Below, in pieces: positions 58,113 to 64,000 of a DNA stretch of 64,000 bases. How positions within the stretch are numbered: the stretch's first letter is position 1; the number at the start of each line of letters is the position of its first letter. The notes beneath the pieces were generated by a model. That model ran no database searches, was not told the origin of the DNA, and saw only the letters and a program-made list of their open reading frames with translations. Origin of the DNA: Grimontia hollisae CIP 101886 (GTDB lineage: Bacteria > Pseudomonadota > Gammaproteobacteria > Enterobacterales > Vibrionaceae); contig NZ_ADAQ01000009.1 of NCBI RefSeq assembly GCF_000176515.1, forward strand, positions 186,001 to 250,000. Reading direction: 5' to 3'. The position numbers were made by a program, and so were the translations under genes.

Positions 58113-59028
58113 TGCTTACCTCTTGTCGCTGTTCTTCTCCTGCGGCGTCAGACGGCGCATCATCCACCGGCACTTGTTCTGCATCTTCAATCACTGCTTT
58201 CTTTTCCACATCCGTTGGCCATACCAACAGAAGATACCTCAGCCGGTCAAACTGCACTTCCGGCTTGGCGTCAACCTGGGCAAACGGGCGCTTGTTATCA
58301 AACGAGAAGGACGTCACCTTTGCCACCGGATACCCTTCCGGGAAGACACCGCCCAATCCGGATGTCACCAGCATATCGCCCGGCTCAATATCGGTGCTGC
58401 TCGGAATGTTCTCCAGCTGGATGTTGTCATTGTCGCCACGCCCTGAGGCAATGACACGAATATCATTGCGCACCACCTGCACGGGGATCGCATGGGTCGG
58501 GTCAGTAATCAGCAGCACCCGGCTATTGTGTGCCCCGACATAGGATACCTGTCCCACAATGCCGCGCTCGTTGATCACTGGCTGACCTTCGTAAACACCA
58601 TTGGTACGCCCTTTATCAATCATCACCTGATGCTTGTAAGGATCAGAGTCCACCGCCATCACTTCTGCGACCATCTTGCGTTCATCACGCACAAACGGCG
58701 ATCCCAACAGTTCACGAAGACGCTGGTTTTCCTGCTCCATCTGCTCAAACAGCAGCTGGTCGCTTCTGAGCATCAGCACTTCTTCTTTGAGCCTGGTGTT
58801 TTCAATCAACAACTGTTGATGCGAGGTGAACTGGCGGAATGTGTCGTCCAGCAGATCACGCGGCACATTGGAGGCATACTGCAACGGAGCCACCAATGAG
58901 TTCAGCAAATAACGGAAATTGGTGAAAGCACCCAAACGGCTATCAGCCAGCATAAGGCTGGCTGATAGTAAAAGAGCGAAGAACAGGCGTAATTGTAGTG
59001 ATGGCCCACGGCCAAAAATTGGTTTCAT
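58105..59028 (-). CDS. mreC: Rod shape-determining protein MreC
   Basis: Bitopic elongasome protein that activates PBP2. An N-terminal transmembrane helix (LRLFFALLLSASLMLADS) is followed by a coiled coil (about residues 65-108, LLIENTRLKEEVLMLRSD and EQMEQENQRLRELL) and two beta-barrel domains (DKGRTNGVYEGQPVINERGIVGQV). Length 307 residues. The acidic C-terminal tail is longer than in some homologues. It lies 32 bases after mreB. Confidence 0.96.
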   Translation of the reverse strand: MKPIFGRGPSLQLRLFFALLLSASLMLADSRLGAFTNFRYLLNSLVAPLQYASNVPRDLLDDTFRQFTSHQQLLIENTRLKEEVLMLRSDQLLFEQMEQENQRLRELLGSPFVRDERKMVAEVMAVDSDPYKHQVMIDKGRTNGVYEGQPVINERGIVGQVSYVGAHNSRVLLITDPTHAIPVQVVRNDIRVIASGRGDNDNIQLENIPSSTDIEPGDMLVTSGLGGVFPEGYPVAKVTSFSFDNKRPFAQVDAKPEVQFDRLRYLLLVWPTDVEKKAVIEDAEQVPVDDAPSDAAGEEQRQEVSNG

Positions 59029-59060
59029 TCAGTTACAACCTGTTTGTTGGTGGAAGAGGA

Positions 59061-60113
<1,053 letters not shown>

Positions 60114-60220
60114 TTAATCCTGCAAGCATTAAAATTCTTCAAATTCCGCTAAATGTACCAACGCTGACGGGACGCGGCAAGGTGATGATCTACAAACCTG
60201 AATGAGATCAGTCTTTTTTT

Positions 60221-63200
60221 TCATTCTCCTGTCAATGTGATGTTTTTTTCACCTTTATAGATCACACGATCGTTACCACGATAAAAGCCAAACGTTCCCA
60301 TTGCACTAGGGTCATCATCAAACTGAGAACCCTGCCAGTTATGTTGAAGCCAAGTTTGAGGCACGATTCCCACAAGTCCCTTATCCAGCCTTTGCCAATA
60401 GCGGAACTGCTCACGGTTATAGGCACCATTTTGCTTCGGAGGTTCAACAATAAACGCCGAGCGGCCGTTTTTAACAGTTTTCTTAGTAATGATGTCACCC
60501 GCATCACTGCGTAAAAGGATCTGGGCACGGTCGATGTCTTTATCTGTGTCGCTGACCAAAACCTCTTTTTCACCGATCTGCGTTGAAATGAACGAGCCAT
60601 TGTCTCTGCCGTTGGTTTCAAAACGCTGACCGTTAAAATATTCGATTGCAACCTCAAGACGTTGCTCACTGACAAAGTCCTGGGTTTCGGCGAACCCGTT
60701 GAGTTTCATACGGCCGAAGAAGAAATCCCCGTCGGTGAATTTAGCGCCGAATTGGGTTCCATCAGGGCTTAGAACCTGTTCATTACAACCTGTTGCGCCT
60801 GCAGCTTCGCAATAGCGAAAATCGGTTTTGTCGATATCTGATGTAGCAACACCAACGGCAAACTCGACATCTTCAAACGGGCCATCCGGCACGCTTTCTT
60901 TTTTGATGGTCATCCCACCACCAAACACATACTGGCTAAATCCATTGTCGTCTGGCTGCCAGCCGGAGACAGAGCGAGCACTCGGCCGGTACCATCGGGA
61001 CGTCAAATCCTGAAAACCGCCAGACCTTGCGAACGACGGATGGAGCGCCCACTCCTCAAACGTTGCAGTACGTGGCGACAGGTGATAGTTCCTCACCCGC
61101 TGGTTATCCACTGTCATGGCATAGACAGTGTATTGCCCCTCAAACGGTTGATTGAGGTAGGTAAAGCCTTTGCCATCCTTATCGTCAGACGGCAACATAC
61201 CCGGCGTCAAGGAACCGGCAACAGAAAAATGGGACGGGTAGAAGCGCCCAATCTCTCGTAAGCCGGGATTCACTGGCATATCGAAATATGGTTGTTGTTC
61301 ATCCAATTGAGATTGGATCAAGAAGCTGCCCACATCGCCAACACTGATACCGTTAAATCGGTATCTGACAGCGTTGTTATCATTGGCACCATTGGTGTCA
61401 TCATGCTCTCTTGGGACAACCCCTGACAACAATGCATCTTGCCAGCCACTGGGTTTAGTCACGCGCGCCGTCGTGTCCAGCGTAACCTTGACAGGCAAGG
61501 CATCCGCTCGCCAGAAGCTCGGCGTAGGCGCTCTGCCACAGAAGCTTTGATTCAGCGTGACTGGCGCCGTATTAGCGGGGTTGCCCGGGTTATTCGGCTC
61601 AGGATCCGGAGAGTCATTCTGACGCCATATCACTGGCTTTAGCGCCACATTAAACGGCTCACCCGCCTTTTTAAATGCAGTGCCCTCGGAGATTTGCTTT
61701 GGTGTTGGCAAGGTACCACAAATGGCAAATGTGTAAGGACGCGATTCAACGACAATATCGCCTTTAGGGGTATCGGCCGAAGCAGTAGTCGCTGACTCTT
61801 GCTCAGTCAGGTTGTTTAAAGATTCAGTGGAAGGCTCGCTGGCCTTCACCTCTTCAATCGGAATTGAGAATGTACCCGCATCGGGGTAAGTGATATTAAA
61901 CGCGTCCACTGCACGGCCTTTACTGAACGTTACAGATAAAACCTGCTCCCCCGTAGCCTTATCAACGACGGGAGTGACAGGTGCAGTGCCGTCAGCATAA
62001 CGAGGTTGGATATAGTCTGCCGTGCCGACTTTGACTTGTTTGACACCTTCATAGTCAGGGATAGGTCGAGGGTCACAATTGCCGTAGGTTGCCTCAATGG
62101 TGACGGGCTCTGGTTTGCCTGCAACCATCTTCAGTGGCGACGGTGAAATACGGTACCCACCTGCGGTGAAGGTGTAACTGCCTGTGTCTTCCGATTCCAG
62201 TTCACCTGTTTTCTCAGACGTAAACGAGGCCGTGACGTTAACCGTGCCAACCGCCTTGTTTTGCAGCCACAAGGTACGTTTTCCACCACGAAGAGAAAAA
62301 TTGCCAGAAGGGCTGCCATTGCAGGTGCTATTGGCACTTCCCCGCCAACAGGCAACGGACGAACTCGTTGCATTCACCGTTAGATCACCGGCAATATCTG
62401 TCTGAGTTTCGCCTTTGTCGTTTTTGACTTCGAAGGTAATGGGTATGGCAGTGCAGGTGTCACTTACCGCTGTTTTTGGCGAAAAGTCGAGCTTGTAAGA
62501 CCGAAGTGCACCCGCATATTCTATCTCTGCATTTTTATTAAGGTGAATTCGTGGTGCAGTCACAGCCCCCCAGATTCGAGCGCCTGTATTTGTTTCTTCA
62601 CCGCCTCCCAACTTTACAGCCCCCTCAGAGTATAAGTACATATGCATCAGAGAATTAGACCCTAAATGTACGGGAGGTGTGTATATGTCTAGTGAATTAT
62701 CATGAACATAGAAAACAACATTCTTCGGCGACCCATTACTATTGACACTCGCATTTGAGCTAACTTTTAACGTATTCACATGAATTTCAACGTCACCGTC
62801 GAAAAACAACTCTGTGTTATCACCTAAAGTTAACTCACCAAAGAAATAAACCCCTGATTTAAAATATGCCTTCCTATACTGCTGAAAATTTACTTTTTTA
62901 TAATTTGGAGAGTTTTGGTCAAAGAAGAACTCCATCACTCCCCAATCATTCTCGGCAGGTAATGTAGTTTCGACCAGTTGTCCTTCGCCAGAGCCAACGA
63001 CAAGAGGCTTTAACCCTGCGGTCGGAGGTCTGTCATCAGTCTTGATACAACTCACCTTCTGAGTTCCATTACTACAGTAGGAACCTAAGTCCTTCTGAAG
63101 AATTTCATCAAATCCCATTTCAACATAGCTGTTATTTGAAGTCTCGATTACACGAGATGCTTCTTCCATGACGATATTGGATGCAGTATTGGTGGGTGCC

Positions 63201-63292
63201 TGTGCTGGCCCAGGAAAATAAATACCATTGGATGAGGCCCAAAGCGTTGAACTGAAAACGAGCAAAAAAAAGACCAGCAAAAATCTTGTCAT
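60221..63292 (-). CDS. mshQ: MshQ-like MSHA biogenesis protein
   Basis: Large exported protein encoded at the end of MSHA pilus clusters. It has a signal peptide (TRFLLVFFLLVFSSTLWASS, residues 2-21) followed by beta-rich regions; the C-terminal half resembles the DUF6701-type domain found in MshQ proteins. Length 1023 residues. The ATG at 63292 overlaps the mshP stop (ATGA) and has AGGGGGA upstream; the longer frame begins with TTG. Function is unclear: possibly an adhesin-like tip or surface component. Its first 700 bases are more AT-rich than the rest. Confidence 0.85.
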   Translation of the reverse strand: MTRFLLVFFLLVFSSTLWASSNGIYFPGPAQAPTNTASNIVMEEASRVIETSNNSYVEMGFDEILQKDLGSYCSNGTQKVSCIKTDDRPPTAGLKPLVVGSGEGQLVETTLPAENDWGVMEFFFDQNSPNYKKVNFQQYRKAYFKSGVYFFGELTLGDNTELFFDGDVEIHVNTLKVSSNASVNSNGSPKNVVFYVHDNSLDIYTPPVHLGSNSLMHMYLYSEGAVKLGGGEETNTGARIWGAVTAPRIHLNKNAEIEYAGALRSYKLDFSPKTAVSDTCTAIPITFEVKNDKGETQTDIAGDLTVNATSSSVACWRGSANSTCNGSPSGNFSLRGGKRTLWLQNKAVGTVNVTASFTSEKTGELESEDTGSYTFTAGGYRISPSPLKMVAGKPEPVTIEATYGNCDPRPIPDYEGVKQVKVGTADYIQPRYADGTAPVTPVVDKATGEQVLSVTFSKGRAVDAFNITYPDAGTFSIPIEEVKASEPSTESLNNLTEQESATTASADTPKGDIVVESRPYTFAICGTLPTPKQISEGTAFKKAGEPFNVALKPVIWRQNDSPDPEPNNPGNPANTAPVTLNQSFCGRAPTPSFWRADALPVKVTLDTTARVTKPSGWQDALLSGVVPREHDDTNGANDNNAVRYRFNGISVGDVGSFLIQSQLDEQQPYFDMPVNPGLREIGRFYPSHFSVAGSLTPGMLPSDDKDGKGFTYLNQPFEGQYTVYAMTVDNQRVRNYHLSPRTATFEEWALHPSFARSGGFQDLTSRWYRPSARSVSGWQPDDNGFSQYVFGGGMTIKKESVPDGPFEDVEFAVGVATSDIDKTDFRYCEAAGATGCNEQVLSPDGTQFGAKFTDGDFFFGRMKLNGFAETQDFVSEQRLEVAIEYFNGQRFETNGRDNGSFISTQIGEKEVLVSDTDKDIDRAQILLRSDAGDIITKKTVKNGRSAFIVEPPKQNGAYNREQFRYWQRLDKGLVGIVPQTWLQHNWQGSQFDDDPSAMGTFGFYRGNDRVIYKGEKNITLTGE

Positions 63293-63726
63293 TGGGAAAT
63301 CCCCCTCATCCAACTCTCTTGCACACGAACAACTTCATGCGCACCGCTGCCACAGCGCCCTTGGCTTTCCACATAGTATTGGGTCAATGCACCAGTGCCC
63401 ACCGTCTTGCACGTCACCGCCACTGAACAGCCTTTAAGCCCAGGCATATCAAATGAGATCGTCGTTGCCGCATCGCACTGCGCTGCAGGATTCGGGTTTG
63501 ACGTGGTCGCCAGTGGAAACAGCCTCGCCAATGCCATTTCAGTGCCGCTATTGGCGGCAAGCCAGGCACGGGCACCCAGCACTTCCCGTGCAGTGGTATC
63601 ACTCTGAGAGGCATTGATTTTAAGCAATGCAGCACCGAGCGCTGCCAGCGCTGTGATGGCAAAAACAGAGATAATCAGCATACTGCCGCGCTGACGTGTT
63701 AACGGTGAAAGAACATTAGGGCGCAT
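63289..63726 (-). CDS. mshP: MshP: MSHA pseudopilin-like protein
   Basis: Minor pilin-like component of the MSHA type IV pilus. It has a short basic leader (LTRQRGSML) and then a hydrophobic N-helix (IISVFAITALAALGAALLKI) typical of prepilin-like proteins, followed by LAANSGTEMALARLFPL. The ATG at 63726 gives 145 residues and overlaps the end of mshO by 11 bases; an ATG at 63750 is also possible. The leader resembles PilX/MshP-type proteins rather than a classic GF/E prepilin site. Confidence 0.88.
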   Translation of the reverse strand: MRPNVLSPLTRQRGSMLIISVFAITALAALGAALLKINASQSDTTAREVLGARAWLAANSGTEMALARLFPLATTSNPNPAAQCDAATTISFDMPGLKGCSVAVTCKTVGTGALTQYYVESQGRCGSGAHEVVRVQESWMRGISQ

Positions 63727-64000
63727 TGAGAACCTGCACTTGTTGGTCATATTCCGAGATTTCACCCGACTGCACAAAGCGATAAAAAATACGAACGAGG
63801 TTACCGCCAGAAAGGGTTTCGCTGGCGATGGCAAAACGACTGCCGCTTGAAAGGTTGTTCGCCAACGTCACTGCTGCGGAGGAACCATCATTGACCCGCC
63901 GTGTCAGCGCTGTGCCATCAAAACAAAAGGTGACAGAGTGGCGATAGAGATAAAAACGTGAAGACGGTGAACCGACAGGCCAATCGTCTGAAGCCACTTT
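63716..64000 (-). CDS. mshO: MshO: MSHA biogenesis protein, C-terminal part (cut by window edge)
   Basis: The last 94 or so residues of an MshO-type minor pilin. Visible segments are FYLYRHSVTFCFDGTALTRR, ASETLSGGNLVRIFYRF and EYDQQVQVLNAP at the stop. The N-terminal prepilin helix lies beyond base 64000. The assignment relies on order (mshO-mshP-mshQ-mreB, as in Vibrio cholerae) and on the fragment's character. Confidence 0.8.
   Translation of the reverse strand, partial: KVASDDWPVGSPSSRFYLYRHSVTFCFDGTALTRRVNDGSSAAVTLANNLSSGSRFAIASETLSGGNLVRIFYRFVQSGEISEYDQQVQVLNAP

Overview
The window is one gammaproteobacterial chromosome segment, very probably from the Vibrionaceae. The evidence is a division and cell-wall (dcw) cluster without ddlB between murC and ftsQ, a petABC cytochrome bc1 operon next to sspAB, and MSHA pilus genes (mshO-mshP-mshQ) directly upstream of mreBCD. 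The genus cannot be fixed from sequence alone; a Grimontia/Enterovibrio/Photobacterium-type genome is only a guess. Almost everything is conserved envelope, division and housekeeping machinery. One short accessory patch is obvious.

Layout. (1) 1-15.1 kb, minus strand: the dcw cluster mraZ-rsmH-ftsL-ftsI-murE-murF-mraY-murD-ftsW-murG-murC-ftsQ-ftsA-ftsZ (ftsZ cut by the window edge), with MraZ operator repeats and a promoter upstream of mraZ. (2) 15.3-20 kb: RNase P RNA and rsmI (minus), then lpoA-yraN-diaA-dolP (plus). (3) 20-26.4 kb, minus: petABC, sspAB, rplM-rpsI and zapE. (4) 26.6-29.6 kb, plus: zapG, degQ-like protease and degS. (5) 29.7-34.3 kb, minus: mlaFEDCB, ibaG and murA. (6) 34.7-43.9 kb, plus: yrbG, kdsD, kdsC, lptC, lptA, lptB, rpoN, hpf, ptsN, rapZ, npr and mgtE. 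(7) 44.0-47.2 kb: accessory patch between mgtE and pmbA. It holds broken ISAs1-family transposase pieces, an IS110-family fragment, a dehydrogenase-like gene and an AT-rich acyltransferase. (8) 47.3-50.8 kb: pmbA (minus), darP (plus), tldD (minus). (9) 50.8-64 kb, minus: mshO-mshP-mshQ, mreBCD, maf, rng, yhdP and a nitrilase-family amidase.

How it fits together: peptidoglycan precursors are made by MurA and MurC-F, lipid-linked by MraY and MurG, and polymerised and crosslinked by FtsW/FtsI under FtsZ/FtsA/FtsQ/FtsL or by the elongation system MreBCD; LpoA activates the class A synthase. The outer membrane is served by Mla (phospholipid), Kds/Lpt (LPS) and DolP. DegS/DegQ monitor envelope stress. 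RpoN, Hpf, PtsN, RapZ and NPr form the nitrogen-PTS regulatory block.

The main non-routine observation is that 44039-45977 is bordered by an exact 10-bp duplication (GCTCCCTACC) abutting IS-like ends, although everything inside is deleted or chimeric. Other items worth a check are a perfect terminator-like hairpin inside the 5' end of ptsN, a six-codon mini-ORF ending one base before ftsQ, a sigma-E-like promoter before degQ, and the structured rplM leader. No clearly novel multi-gene system was found.
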